The notes beneath the pieces were generated by a model that ran no database searches, was not told the origin of the DNA, and worked only from the letters and a program-made list of their open reading frames with translations. From Carettochelys insculpta (taxonomy: Eukaryota > Chordata > Testudines > Carettochelyidae), in NCBI RefSeq assembly GCF_033958435.1, contig NC_134137.1, positions 60,528,001-60,592,000 of the forward strand: 64,000 nucleotides of DNA. Direction: 5' to 3'. Made by a program: the position numbers and the translations under genes. Below, piece after piece: positions 24,101-39,100 of this stretch (its first letter is position 1; each line of letters begins with the position of its first letter).

Positions 24101-27100
24101 TTGGCCTCACATCAAACATCAAAGACCAAGGTGCTCCACCAACCCTCGCCAACAGGACAATCTCATGTACCCTCTCTTTGAAGTCACCAGAGAACAGCTG
24201 GAAAACGTGGAGCATTTCCCATACCTTGGAAGTCATCTTTCCGCTTATGTTGACAATTGACATGGAAATCTAGCATTGTCTGAGCTGTGAAAGCTCTGCT
24301 TTCGCCAGCCTGAGATGAAGGGTCTTCAAGAACCAGGACATCTGTGTCGAGACAAAGCTCCTTGTACATTGCATGGTGGTTGTTACAGCATTGCTGTATG
24401 CATGTGAAACCTGGACAACAAGCAAGTGTTATTTGAAGGCATTTGAACAATGCCATTGAGGCTGCCTCAGGAGAATCCTAACACTAGTGTCCTGGATGAG
24501 TCAAACATGATCAGCATTGAAGTCATTAACACTCACCAATAAATTAGTTGGACTGGTCACATGGTCCAGATGTCTGATCAGCGCCTCCTATGACATTCTG
24601 TTTTCAGAGGTGAATGAAGAGCAGAGGAGCATTGTGGGTGGGGAGGGGCAGAAGAAACGATATAAAGACATGCTGAAGGCACACATGGAAAAAGTGCAGC
24701 ATCAGCATTAACGTGGGAGAACCTTGCCCAGGATAGTCCCCAGTGGACAGCAGTACTTCCTGAGGGGGCGGCACAATGTGAGTGGTTCCTCTGCAGTTCA
24801 GATGAGGAGAGATGGAGAAGGAGAAAAGAGCGTCAGCAACTGCCCCGTGATGCTCTGAGAGCTACCAACACCTGCTCCTTCTGTGATAAGACCTGTGGCT
24901 CCAGAATCAGGCTGGTCACCAGCCAGTGGACTCACAAATAGGAGGCTGACATAAAGACATCCTACTTGTTATTGAGTGACCACTGAGAAGAAGAGATGGA
25001 CGCTATTGCCATTTTCAGTGTTTTGGAACCTGGGGAGACTTCCATGACTTAGTCAGCACCTTGAGTATTCTAGCATACATTTCGTCAGGCCTTGGTGATT
25101 TGAAGATATAACTTGTTTAAGTAATTTTTAACTTGTTCTTTGCCTGTTTTAGCCTCTGACCCTACCCCAGTTTCACTGACATTCACTATACTTGTTGTCC
25201 GATCGCAACCAACCTTCTTGGTGAAGACAGTGGCTTTGTTTCAAAGCACATCTACTTTTTCCACATTTTCTGTAATATCGCGTATTGAATCAACTTCTGT
25301 TGGTAAAAAAGTCAAGATTTCAAGCTGCAGGAGCTCCATGTAACTTGAAAACTTGTCCTTCTCACCCAGAGAATTTGATCCAGGGGGCTGGACTCAATGA
25401 CTTCCTGAGGTCTCTTGCAGCCCTATGAGTCTTTGATTTTATGTTACTTTACCCTCTTTCCTCTCTAATATCCTGGGAGCAATATAGCTACAGCAATACT
25501 GCAAACAATTCACAATTAACCACAATCATAACCCACCCGGTCCCTTTTTAAATTAGTGTGATTCCAGAGCTGTTACCCAGAGGACATATGGAAACTTGTA
25601 TTTAAAAGCACTAAATACCATTTTGTTATTCTTTTCCCTGCATCCCTCAACTTCACATCTAATTGTTGACTGTGATTCTTACAAAATTCCTCCAGGTGGC
25701 ACACTTCATCTGGTTTGCAGAAATAAAGAGAGAGCTGAGGAAGCTAAAAGAGAAATAATAACAGAAACTGGTAATGAGGTGAGTTTAGTATTAAGAGATT
25801 TTTCACTTTTATTTTTAAGTACTTTGCCAACAATAACACTTGAAAGAGTTCTTCACGTTACATCACCCACTTTGTTGTTTTAGTCTGCATAATAAAGTTA
25901 CCCTTAGAAATCAGCAAAATATATATCATTCTTTCTAATGGCTCCATTTGATAAAGTTTAATTTCAGCAGCTGATGGTGTTTAATGTTCTCCTGTATTGC
26001 AAAAAGTGTCGGTGGCTGAAGCAAGGGTGGTAGGCTGGATATTGTTTATTTTTAATATGTAACTTCCTACAGTTTCCTATATGACCAAGGCTTTTTACAG
26101 TTAATGTGTGTCAAGCTCATGCAGATTGGTCAGATGGACATTCAGTCCACTCTCTTCCCAACAACCCCCTCCCCCCAAAGTTGATTCCAGTTTCTTCTCA
26201 TGCGTTTTCAGATTTTTCCATCTTCTGTACCTTTCATACATTCCCCCATCCCCATGGTTCCTTGACTGTTATTTTTCGCACTTGTTTGTTTTTACCATTG
26301 TACAACTCACTCTTGTGACTACTATTAATGTTGCACCACCAGTTGTTCAGCACCTCTGCAAGGGTGTTTTCAACATCTTCCTGCCTTTTGTCAAGAACTC
26401 CATTTTTATCAGAAAGAGATGTTGCTCTTCATCGGGGTGTTTCAGATCTACTAAAAAGTCCTTAATTTATATTAGAATCATACAACTGATTTTATATCTT
26501 TACAATATCATATTGTTTGGGTTCTGCCTTTTTGTTCTCTGCTCCCATGGTGTGAGAGAAACTGAAACTCTCCTCGTCCTCAGAAACTGTCGGTATTTTG
26601 AGACACAGGCAAGTCTGCCCCAAGCTTTGTCCCTCTGTACAATGTTACATTCTAGTTTCTGAATAGAAGAGAAGCTGACTGCTCTCAGATAAATAGCCGA
26701 AGAACACGTATTTAAGATAAGGTACCCTAATAGTTACAGTAGGAAGAGACCATGAGAACATATGTAGTATCTGAAACTATTATTACCTTTCTCAACTCTG
26801 AGAAGACAGTCGGTGAGCAGTAATCCAATGAAATGATAGCTTCAGAAAAATATAACTATGGGTGAGTAACAATCTTTATAAAGCTATCTAAGTGTTGCAT
26901 TTTTAGTTTTGGAGACTACACAACAATAAATTCTCTTTTCATTGAAGAATAAAGCAGCCATGCAATGTGTGTTCATGTTACATTTGAGGTTAAAACATGG
27001 GGGGTCTGCAAATTGGCATCCAAAACATGAAGAGGAAGAGTTGGAGGAAGATGAATAAACAAGTGTCAAACACATTGAGGATAATGTCAGGTTTGCATTG

Positions 27101-30100
27101 GGTAGCATTATACAAAGGAAACGTTCCTTTGCATTAGCAAAAACTCAAGTGTTGGACCAGTTATTTGTGCAGCTGAAGATACGACTGTATCAGACATAAA
27201 AGTCTGTTGGAAAGAGTCAGTTTAATGAAGAGGCTACAAGGAAATCCTTCCCTATAAATACTCTGTTGGGAGAGGAAGATCTCCCCATAGGACAATAACT
27301 TCCTTTTAGCATAACAAAAAAGCAGTCCAGTAGCATTTTAAAGACTAACAAAATAATTGATTAGGTGATGAGCTTTCGTGGGACAGACCCACTTCTTCAG
27401 AAAATTCAGTCCATATCAAGGGAAGGCGAAGATAGGTGCCTTAGTGACTACTGCCAGTCATAAAACAGAGCTTGCAAAATGGTGCAGAAACTATGCATGT
27501 GGCAACTAGTGCTGCCAACTTGTTTTCAGGAACACAAATTTAACGTATCTCGTCAACAAAACCCAATTACATAAGCCTCTGAATTCCAATCAGCTCTCAC
27601 AAAAAATGTGTTATATCTTCCAGCTTTGGCATCAGCCATCCAAAGATCTCATGGTACGCTTAACATGAAAAAAGTATGCCTCACAACTCCCCTGCGAGGG
27701 ACCTAGTTAAGTCTCAGTTGTTTCCTCTGTAAGATGTCAAGAGTAAGAGAGAGGTTAAGTGCCTTGCTCTAGGTGACACACAAGATCTGAAAGAGAACAG
27801 GTACCAGAGAGGTAGCCATCTTAGTCTGTATCTTCAAGAACAACAAGATGTCCTGTGGCACCTTATAGACAAACAGATATTTTGGAGCATAAGCTTTCGA
27901 GGTGCAACTTCATCAGATGCAACCATGAGATCTTCATGAAAACAAGTTGGCAGCACTAGTTGCCACATGCATAGTTTGTGCACCATTTTGCAAGCTCTGT
28001 TTTATTACTGGCCGTAGTCACTAAGGCACCTATCTTGACCTTCCCTTGATATGGATTGGATTTTTTGAACTATGACTCCTTATCGATTACGAGCTAGCGT
28101 TAAAACACCAGACTCTGCATTGTGACTTCAGACAGCTTTGTCAAGGTCATGGACATATAGACCTTTGCAGATAACTTCAGGAGCTAGTTGTAAATGCCAT
28201 TTAGATAAAAATCAAGAGCATATTGATTTTTTTACTGGGTTTCATAAATAACCGTATTTCATATTGGTTGTAATATAATTCCTTTTTTGTTTTTAGAATA
28301 TCTTTTTGCATATTCTGGATATGTCTAATCCTAAGGGAATTTGGGAGTTTGCTGAAAAATTCAAGACTGAACATAAGTTAAATGTGTTGGTAAGTTCTCA
28401 AAGTTAATATTTCTCTTTCAGCTGTATCTCTTCATTTAGTTGTCTGAGCTCTCTAATTCTGCAGGATTAATTTGTGTATAATGCTTCTGTAAAAAATAAT
28501 CTTCTTGGTTCATGTCTCTGAGCTTGTCTAGCCTTTTTCATATACATAGCTTTGATACAGAAGAGAGATCTGTTAAAACTCCTTATTGCAGTCTTCAAGG
28601 CCCTGCACAGCTTTGCTTCTGCATGCCTCTTTGCTTTCATTGCATTGTGTTTCCTCTTTAGTTTCTTTGAAATTGCCTGACGAATTTCCTTATTGTTCTA
28701 CTCCCACTGTCCCGTATGATGCTTTGGTGGCACAGAGATCAAATGCAGAGGTGATGTCTGAAGCCTTAGTTTTGCTTTAGCATCCACATAGATGGCTCCA
28801 AGCACAGAACCCTGTTGACTTAAGTAGAACTTTACATGGATATGTGGGTCTATCCAAATAGATGCAGTTACATAATCAGGGCCTATGTTAGTGCAATTTA
28901 CCTGCCAAAGGCCTGGAAGGTAGTGTGTGCTTGTGTGAAAGGTGAAGGCAGAGTCCAAGGCTAAGTGGGTAGTGCCCCTAACTTGATACCTTTTTTATGC
29001 CCTCTTGTTAGCTGTTTCTCTTGCTCATCCTTTTCCTTACTTCTCAGTTTGGCGCAAAGAGGGCGAAGATGTAAGCCATGGGTAGGCAAAGTCCAGCCTG
29101 TGACTGGCCCTGTGGCTATGGAGGTGGGAAAGTTTGAGGTGCTGCCCCCCCCCGCCCCCGCAAATTCCTACCAAAATCTTTTAGCTCTCACAGGCCAGTT
29201 TCACACATTGTCCCCAGCCCCGGTAAAATCTCTGAGCTCCCAGTGGCCAGTTTCCAGGGCAGAGCAGCACAGTTTCTCAGCTCCCGTTAGCCAGTTACTA
29301 GCCAATATGAGCTGAGAGATTTTGCTCAGGGCTGAGGCCGCACAGGAAGCCCTCCTCCACAGTAGAGAGTTACATGGAACAGCCAGGGGTCTAGGGCTCC
29401 TGGCAGGCAGGCAAGCTTGTCTGAAGCTGTGTCTACACTAGAGAGTTTTGTTGACAGAAGGGGCCTTCTGTCGACATAACTCAGGGGAGCATCTTCACAC
29501 TTCTCAGATTCCTGCCAGAAGTCTGCATTTGTCTCAACAGTGTTACCCCTCAAAAATTTTGAGGCACAACAAGCTGTCAGCAGAGCACTGTCAACAGAAG
29601 TGTAGTGTAGCCACTTCTGTCGACAGAGAGGACTTTTGGGGGCAGCCTCTTTGCAGAGCTGCCATTCTGCTTTCTGGCACCAGAGGGCAGCGTGGTCTGG
29701 CAGTTCTCTGTCAACAGAGCAAGTTCTGCGTAGGTGCAATCTGTGGACAGAGTACTGTTGAGATTTCCCTGTTGACTGTAACTTCTGTGGACAGATGTTT
29801 CTAATGTAGACATAGCCTGAGGGTGCTGCTGGCCAGGAGGTGCTTCGGTAAACACCTCCCCTCCAGAACCTGCTTCTAGCACAGCACTCCAATGCACTCT
29901 CAGATCCTGCACCTGTTTCTACACCCCTCCGCCAGGTCAGAATCCTCTCCTGTGCCCATAGATCCTCCCAGACCCTGTACGCCAATTACCTGCACGCCCA
30001 CCTCTCCACCCCTACTCACAACTCTCTCCTTCAGCTATACTCCCTCTTAGACCCCACACCTTGTCCTGAACCCTAGTTGCCTATGTTGATTTTTCTTCTG

Positions 30101-33100
30101 CACCCAACCTCCATCCCAGATCCCGCACCTCCTCCATACAAAAGTGCAATCCTAGAGCACTTACCAAAATCTTGGAGTGCCCCTTCCCCCACTCAAAAAT
30201 TATTGCCCACCTCTGATATAAGCAGTAAGGGGTGGCATGGGAAAAAACAGAGAGAGAAAACACACGTCAGTTTTTAACCAAAACATGGTAAAATGTTAGT
30301 GACTTTTCACTGGTGCAGGAAAATCAAACTGAGAATATATAAATGCATGGCTGTGATGATGTGGAACCACTGGGATCTTTAAGATGAAACTGCTAAACTA
30401 CCATACATGTTTTTTTATTGTAAAAGTTATGCTCTGCAAATCACACATTGCTTTGTTGTATGCAAAAGGACCAAAAACCAACAGCAGTAAGCCACCATGA
30501 TATCCCATGGCTCTTATAATCTTGTTTCTTCAGTTAATTTTTATCAGCTAGATTTCAGTAATGTGTTATTCAGAGATCAAACTAAAAACATGATTGTCTT
30601 TGGTGGTGGGGGCAGGAAGATTGCTTGCTGGTTATTAATGAGCAGTGTCTTACAGATCAACAATGCAGGATGCATGGTAAACAAAAGAGAACTAACAGAG
30701 GATGGACTTGAGAAGAACTTTGCTACAAATACCTTAGGTGAGTACAGCAGTCTTCAGATAACAGTTTGAGTTACTCCTGTATATCTGTTTTTTGTTCAAA
30801 GGTATAGCCTCACGTAGTTGTGCAGGATATCTTCTTGCATTGAGAGAGTAGGAGGATTAAACTGTCTTTTTATACAGGGTCAATAAAAGACTATCTTGCA
30901 TACTGGAGTTACCTTCTATACTATATAGGGTAACCCTATAGACATAGATACGATTAAACTGTCATATATATAGTTTAATCCTATGACAGTTTAATTGTAT
31001 CTATGTCTGTAGGGTTACCCTATATAGTATAGAAGGTAACTCCAGTATGCAAGATAGTCTTTTATTGACCCCATTATTTATCCATGGCTCAGATGGCTGA
31101 GAACAGGAAGTAGCAAATGAAGCTCGTTCAATAATTTTGAAATTTCAGTGGACAGTTTTCGGACAGACCTATTAATGATACTCTGTGTAGTGCCTTTTTT
31201 GCAGCTGCTTTGGGAGTACAGATGGTTCTTACAACATTCAAGTGTGTGATTTTTATTTTTTTAAAGATGGCCTATTGCCATTGTGGTAGCACCAAAATGC
31301 ACCAGTTGACATCAAGAGCTCAGTGATACAGAGCTGAATGAACCATTCACATGACCTTGTAAAGGCTGGAGAGATGGGATGTAATACAGGGGCAGGAGTG
31401 AGTGGGTAATGCTTGACAAAGGATCTGAGAGTTCCAGGTGGTGTTTAATGTGTTACAGCAAAGTGGAGAGTGGAGAAAAAGGGGGGATGGTGGAAGGGAA
31501 AGTGGCACTGATGGTAAGGGGCAGAAGATGTCTGTGTAAGCATGCTATAGGTCAGAAAAATGTCAGACTTTAAATGAAGAAAGTAGTCATCACTGATGCA
31601 CAGGATATCTGTAAAAGACTTCTCACATTTCTGAAGAAACTGTATTGCAATTAAACTACCAGATCCACCTCCCAAAACTGTCAGTCTCTGGTCTGGTAGG
31701 ACCCTTGGCCTTGAGGATGTTCTGGCTTGGTGTGACGGTGCTGGAGTCATGCTGGCAGACTGGCCGCATCAGGGATTGGGGCTAGCACAGGCCAGGCTTG
31801 AAGTAAGGGGGCAGCAGGGGCTCAAGGTGGGTGGGGGGAGGTGTGAATGCAGAGGGGGCCAGTGGGGCACATAGCTGCCTGCAATGAGGAGCAGCACGTT
31901 GGGGGCAGGCAGGGAGACCTCCCTTCATCTGGTAAATTCCCTCATTCGGGACTGGTCATGTCCCGAGGGTGCTGTACGAGGGAGTTGCAACCTGTCATTT
32001 CAAACCCTTGCACTTTTTCAAACAGTTCCATAATGAACCAAGATGCACTGACTCCAAACACAAACACACTGAAACACTGCTGTTTGGATGTGAAATTACT
32101 TTTTAAACAACAGACTATTTGCCATAAAACATATTAGTGCCTCAACTAGTATAGATTTGGATCACACCCAAGTAGGGTAAACTGCAAACTGTAAGTCAAC
32201 CACACTACATAGGTTCTAGTTAACATATATAGTGCAGAATACAACTGCATGTATGTCCAAGTGGCTGTGAATTATGGTGTGTTAGGGAACAATAACTCTG
32301 AATTGCCTGTATTTTGTGGAAATTGGAACCATGCATTCATTCTTTTAGGAATTAATAGTGTTTAAAATCTATCCTTACTTGCAAAGCATTTCATCCGTCT
32401 TCCTTTAGTGACCTGATTCTGCCTTATTTCATCTCCCCTCTTAGGTCAGGTCTAATGAAGCGGTCTACTGATAATACCTGTGTAATTGTGCAAGGCTTTG
32501 TGTGACATGACAGGATTTATAAACTTTGCAGCATTTTTGAGCCCAGTCAGCATGAGAGGATCTGATATCTAGATAACGTGTACATTAGTTGTGACATTGT
32601 CTGCCTTGGGGTTTAAAACATCGTGACGTCTTTAAATCCAGGTTGGAGACATTTCCTCTTGACTTATTTTTTTAGTGTCCTGGGACGTGTTGCATAAAAT
32701 ATACTATTTTTAAAAAAATTCTAATTAAAAAAGAGGGCCTCAAGGGGGTGTGTGCATATACGCACACACACTACTGTAGAAAGAAAAGTTTCTGCCCTGC
32801 ATTCTTTTTCTCACTCTCTATTCCATTGAATTCTTCTCACCAAATTGTTAAGAATTAAGTCTTTAATTTTACTTCACGTAATCTGTTCTGCTTTGTGAGG
32901 AAATATTAAGGCACAGCAGCTGTGTGAAGCAAAAGACTTACTGTTTGTTAGTAAGGAGCACCAGGTCACTGAAATTGATCCTTAAGAGAACAGAGAAGTC
33001 CCCATCATGTATTTATCTAAAGTTTCTTTGCAGTGATAGTCAGAAGTTTATTAAAATAAGCCAGTTTTCTTATGTGGGACACCGGGATGTTCGAAGTCTG

Positions 33101-36100
33101 GCTTTGCCAGATGGTGTCATGCCTGCACATTACATAATCCAGCTTGTGACTGTTTGGCTTGCCAGACTTCTCCTGTTGAAGATCATAGAGTAGTCCTGCT
33201 ATCTCTTGATTTCTATAAATTGTTCATGGAGGTTACAGAACAAACATAAAATGATCATCACTGCAAAGACTTAGGGGTTAGAAGTAATCTTGTAGTTGAT
33301 ACTGTTGTTAAGTAAGAGCTGCTCTTGTGTATGAGTTTCTCGAATTGGCTGTACTTTTCCACATGAGTGAAAGCTGGCAGGGCGAAGAGACATGGGGGCG
33401 GGGGTGTGGATAGACAGAGGGCATGCATGTACACAATTGGATTTTGTGTTTTGATGGCTTTTTTAACCTTTCAAGGCTAAAACTGTTGATTGTGAGCTGG
33501 GCTTATGTCTCTGTATCTTGGGTTTCATAATGGATTTATAAAGTAAAGTAAACGGAAGCTACAACTATTTGGACATATTTGCAGAATGAATGACGAACGA
33601 AAAATCAAGACCTTGATATTCGGCATAATGGATGGTTCAAATAGGAGAGGCAGACCCCACAGAGAGTGGGTAGATGCTGTAGTAGGTTGGTGTGGAGCTA
33701 GTCTACAGAAACTAAGCCACTCTGCACTGGATAGGGAAAGATGGAAGGAAATAGTGAGAGAGGCATCAGACCAACAGGCGCTGAGCCCATGGTTATTGAT
33801 GATGATGATACGAAATGTCAATATCCTAGATGATGTTAGCTCAAAAATCTCAATTATAATTTTTAAATCAAGTTATTTTCTATTCACCTACCACAAATCA
33901 TAGAATACTGGAACTGGAAGGGACCTTAAGAGGTCATTGAGTCCAGTCCCCTGCCCTCATGGCAGGACCTGGCACCATCTCTAGATCATTTCTGATAAAT
34001 GTTTATTAAACCCACTCTTAAATATTGCAATGATGGAGGTTCCACAGCCACCCTAGGCAACTCATGCCAGTGTTTAACCACTCTGACATTTAGGAAGTTT
34101 TTCCTAATAGCCAACCAAAACATCTGTTGCAGCCATTTAAGCCCATTGTTTCTTGTCCTATCCTCAGAGGCCAAGGAGAACAGTTTTTCTCCCTCCTCCT
34201 TTTGACACTCTTTTAGATAAGTGAAATAACAAGCTGAATGGATGCCGATGAAAGGACAGTATTGCCAAAAAGCTATTTTATAAATTATTACATAAATTTT
34301 CAATCACACTGGATCACACTAGTTCTACAGCCATACACTGTCAGCAACCAAAATAGCAGGAAGAGGCATTTTTTTCAATTCAGGAAAACACTCAATTACA
34401 TCGCCACAATGCATGTGAATATGAGATAGTCCTTAAGAAATAATGTCAAACCATACTTTCTATAACCCTTATTTTAAGAACAGCACACACACAATGATTT
34501 GTAATGCAATACATGCTTACTGCAGGACTTTCACACACTTTTTACATATTCTATTTCATCACATTTTACATGTATGTCTGTATCACTGTCTTCCTGACTT
34601 TCACTCCCAAACCTTCTCTCTCTCTCTAGCGGATGGTAGTGGGAGTTATCCAATGTGTCAAGATAACATATCATTTGCTATTTAGATACGAGTTGTTCAT
34701 TTTTGGGCTTTTAGACATTCACAGTTGATCGAAAATAATCAGGAGGGGGTTTTTTACTTTACAATTATAGCATCAGGGGCCACAAGAAGTCCTTAAAGAG
34801 CCACATGTGGCTGTGGAGCCGCAGGTTGCAGACCCCTGCACTTGTGGGAAAGCAGTTCCCAAGCAGTGTCTTAGAAGTCTGTATTAGGACACTCATCCTT
34901 GCTACACAAGGCTACAAAAATATATCCTGAACTAGACCATAGATCTGCCCAAATGCCAACTGAAAGCTAATGCCAAGAATGCCTTCAAGGAAACATTTTA
35001 ATATGCTATTGTTAAAACAACCAGATTTTACATACTTAAGGTTTGAAATCACAAGGATATGACATGCAACACTGTACATGAGAACACAGAATCACAGAAT
35101 CGTAGAATGCTAGGACTGGAAGGGACCTTGAGAGGTCATCGTGTCCAGCCGCTGGCCCTCATGGCAGGACCAAGTACTGTCTAGACCAGCCCTGATAGAC
35201 ACTTATCTAGCCTGTTCTTAAATATCTCGAGAAACGGAGATTCTACAACCTTCCTAGGCAACATGCTTTCTTACCTGTTGTACTGCATTTGTCTAGAATG
35301 TCCCAAAAATCTTAGGTTTCATAATGGATATATAAAGTAAATTAGGGCTTGTGCAAGAGGTAAAGAGTAAAGCTGCTGCCTGTTCATAACTTTAAATTAA
35401 TTGATGATGCAATCAGTGCAGACCACAGTGTCTGTATGTTCATTTAACACAGTAAAGCCTCAAAATACGCGGCTTCAAGTTGCGCATAACTCACTTTAAT
35501 GTGAGTTACGTGCAAATTGAAGCTGCTCTGTGGCCCCTTCCCCCCTCTTTTCCCCAGCCGTGTGGGGAAAAGAGGAGGGAAGACTTTTAGCTTGCCCAGC
35601 TGCTTGCAACTAGGCATGCTAAAAGCCCCTTGCCCCTCTCTTCCCCCAGCAGTGCAGCTGTCAGGGCTGGCCAGTTTCCTGGGTCCCACAAGTGGCGGGG
35701 AGAGGGGAACCAGGCTGACCCCTGGTTCACAGCTTCCCACCAGTCTGGGAGCCAGGAACCTGACCAGCCCTGGTGGGCTGATCTGTTTCCTGGCTCCAGC
35801 AAACACTTGGGAGCTGGGAACTGGAGGGCAACCTGGTTCCCTCTTCCCTCCCTGCCCCCACCCCTGACTTGAGCAAAAATTAGTTACACTGGGGTTGCAA
35901 GAATGCAACCCTCATGTAACTTGAGGGCTTACTGTACAAAGGAACTCCGGGCACTAGCATCATAGGAAAGAAATGAATGCTGCGTGATTGATTGTACTTG
36001 TATAGCTGTTACTGCTCTGACTGCCTCACCGCCCCCCCACCTGTTACCAAGCTACAGCACAAAGACCTAGTGCTCTAGTTACCGGCACTCTGCTGAAGTA

Positions 36101-39100
36101 AAATAATTGATTAGTCTTCTATCTATAGCGATTGCTGTGCAGCTATTGCAGTACAGAAACCGTACTTGTACACAAATGTTTAAATTGAATGCAGCAATTA
36201 AGAAGTCACATAGCTAGGATGAGATCATGTAGTGGTTTGGTGGCAGTTCAGAGTGATTTTTTTCTTTGGCAGTATGTGTACGTGCAGAACTGTTGTTGCT
36301 TTTGTGCTTGGTCTTAGATGTGGCTAAGCTTCGACCTCATCCTAGAGGTTGGACTCATACTTAATAGTGAGGCTGTTTTACCAAGAAGCTGCTGCCCTGA
36401 TAAGCAGTGATTTCATGTGATGTCATACTGACTCCCTAGCCAGCATTTGCCGTTTTGAAGCCAGCCGGTGCAAGGTGATTATCCCAGGTAACAGTATTCA
36501 AACCGCGGGGAAAAACTGCCAGTGGAGGTGGATGGATGGGGGAGTAGGCACTGTTTGCTTGTTGGTACATAAAAGACCTTTTATTTTTTTTTCTTTTTTG
36601 CTGTTGAAACAAGAGGTGTAAAGTAGAGGAACAGGGAGAATCTTGTTTCATTTTTACATGTCACATCTCTTCACTCGGGCTGACTTAGACTTCGTGGGGC
36701 CAGGGACAGAGTTGGAGCTTCAGCACCTGTGGCTGAATTAAAATCTCAAGTCTTCAGCCGTGGGTGATGGGGCTCAGGTTACTGGCCCCCTGTGTGTGGC
36801 TGAAGCCCTTGCGCTTTGGCCCCCTACATGGGTTGGAGGGGCTTGGGCAGGCTTATGCTTCAGTGCCCCCCTTGAGTGGTGTAGTCATGTTTGTTGTTGG
36901 AGGGGAGGAGGGCGGGGTCACAATATGATGAAGTTTGAGAACTCCTGCACTAGACTATGGGGAATTGGGTGATCCCACCTGCTGGGTGACATTGGGCAAG
37001 GCATTTCCTTTCTTTGCGCCTCCATTTCCATGCCTGCAGAATGGAAATACTGGCCTGCTTTTATAAAGGGCTTTGAGCTCTACAGTTCAAGTCTTACATT
37101 GGAGGGTCGTTATTAATAATCCATAGAACTGCAAAGCCATTGGCTGCATCACCTTTCTACATGCCAGGGCTGAGGAAGCCCTTAGCGAGTGCAGCTTTGT
37201 GGAGTAAAGTAAATACAGACCTGTGTCTTGACTTTCATATACATCCACTCGTCTTTCTTGTGCTGGGTGAATCGATTGGGCCCTCAAAGAATAGTGTACT
37301 TAAATCTGGAATTCTGATTTCCCCCGGGAAAGAGCTGGCCTGTGGTGTCTCCTCAGAGGAGACTGAATAAACAAGAGGCCTCAGAAAACATAAACCATTC
37401 ACAGAAAATCTTCAGTACACTCCATTTAAAACCACTTGGTTGTGCCAAAAACAAGCCCATTTATTTTTTTAACAATGAATTTACCAGATGAATGAACCAC
37501 TGACACCTGTATAATCAAAGATATATTTTTGTTCCTGCTCTTTTTTTCCACAGTTGTAATAAGTGTTGCCATTTATGCTGCAAAGCAGGGCAGATGGGAA
37601 AAACAATGCTGAGTGTGGTGTTGGCTGCCTGCCATTGTCTGAATGTTACAGGATTAAAAACTTCACCAGCAATTTGCCTCTAATTGCCAAATAGAACATC
37701 AAGAGAAAACTATTCCCGCATGCTCCCTGGACACTGTGGTCTGCACTGATTGCATCATCAATTAATTTAAAGTTATGAACAGGCAGCAGCTTTACTCTTT
37801 ACCTCTTGCACAAGCCCTAATTTACTTTATATATCCATTATGAAACCTAAGATTTTTGGGTCATTCTAGACAAATGCAGTACAACAGGTAAGAAAGCATG
37901 TTGCCTAGGGAGGTTGTAGAGTCTCCATTTCTGGAGATATTTAAGAACAGGTTAGATAAGTGTCTATCAGGGCTGGTCTAGACAGTACTTGGTCCTGCCA
38001 TGAGGGCCAGCGGCTGGACACGATGACCTCTCAAGGTCCCTTCCAGTCCTAGCATTCTACGATTCTGTGATTCTGTGTTCTCATGTACAGTGTTGCATGT
38101 CATATCCTTGTGATTTCAAACCTTAAGTATGTAAAATCTGGTTGTTTTAACAATAGCATATTGAAATGTTTCCTTGAAGGCATTCTTGGCATTAGCCTTC
38201 AGTTGGCATTTGGGCAGATCTATGGTCTAGTTCAGGATATATTTTTGTAGCCTTGTGTAGCAAGGATGAGTGTCCTAATATAGACTTCTAAGACACTGCT
38301 TGGGAACTGCTTTCCCACAAGTGCAGGGGTCTGCAACCTGCGGCTCCACAGCCACATGTGGCTCTTTAAGGACTTCTTGTGGCCCCTGATGCTGTAATTG
38401 TAAAGTAAAAAACCCCCTCCTGATTATTTTCGATCAACTGTGAATGTCTAAAAGCCCAAAAATGAACAACTCGTATCTAAATAGCAAACGATATGTTATC
38501 TTGACACATTGGATAACTCCCACTACCATCCGCTAGAGAGAGAGAGAGAAGGTTTGGGAGTGAAAGTCAGGAAGACAGTGATACAGACATACATGTAAAA
38601 TGTGATGAAATAGAATATGTAAAAAGTGTGTGAAAGTCCTGCAGTAAGCATGTATTGCATTACAAATCATTGTGTGTGTGCTGTTCTTAAAATAAGGGTT
38701 ATAGAAAGTATGGTTTGACATTATTTCTTAAGGACTATCTCATATTCACATGCATTGTGGCGATGTAATTGAGTGTTTTCCTGAATTGAAAAAAATGCCT
38801 CTTCCTGCTATTTTGGTTGCTGACAGTGTATGGCTGTAGAACTAGTGTGATCCACTGTGATTGAAAATTTATGTAATAATTTATAAAATAGCTTTTCGGC
38901 AGTACTGTCCTTTCATCGGCATCCATTCAGCTTGTTATTTCACTTATCTAAAAGAGTGTCAAAAGGAGGAGGGAGAAAAATTGTTCTCCTTGGCCTCTGA
39001 GGATAGGACAAGAAACAATGGGCTTAAATTGCTGCAAGAGATGTTTTGGTTGGCTATTAGGAAAAACTTCCTAAATGTCAGAGTGGTTAAACACTGGCAT

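Larger units (their letters stand above)
35433..37729. other. Spacer of the large inverted repeat
   Basis: About 2.3 kb of single-copy intron sequence with a Tigger-like MITE (35450-35934) and a MIR remnant (36960-37075). No coding potential was recognised. Confidence 0.6.

Noticed and set aside
29326..29985. 219-codon minus-strand frame
   Set aside because: It runs through a palindromic MITE and unique sequence on both sides without splice or domain support.
35444..35908. Overlapping Pro/Ser-rich frames on both strands
   Set aside because: They fall inside the Tigger-like MITE and have no known domain.
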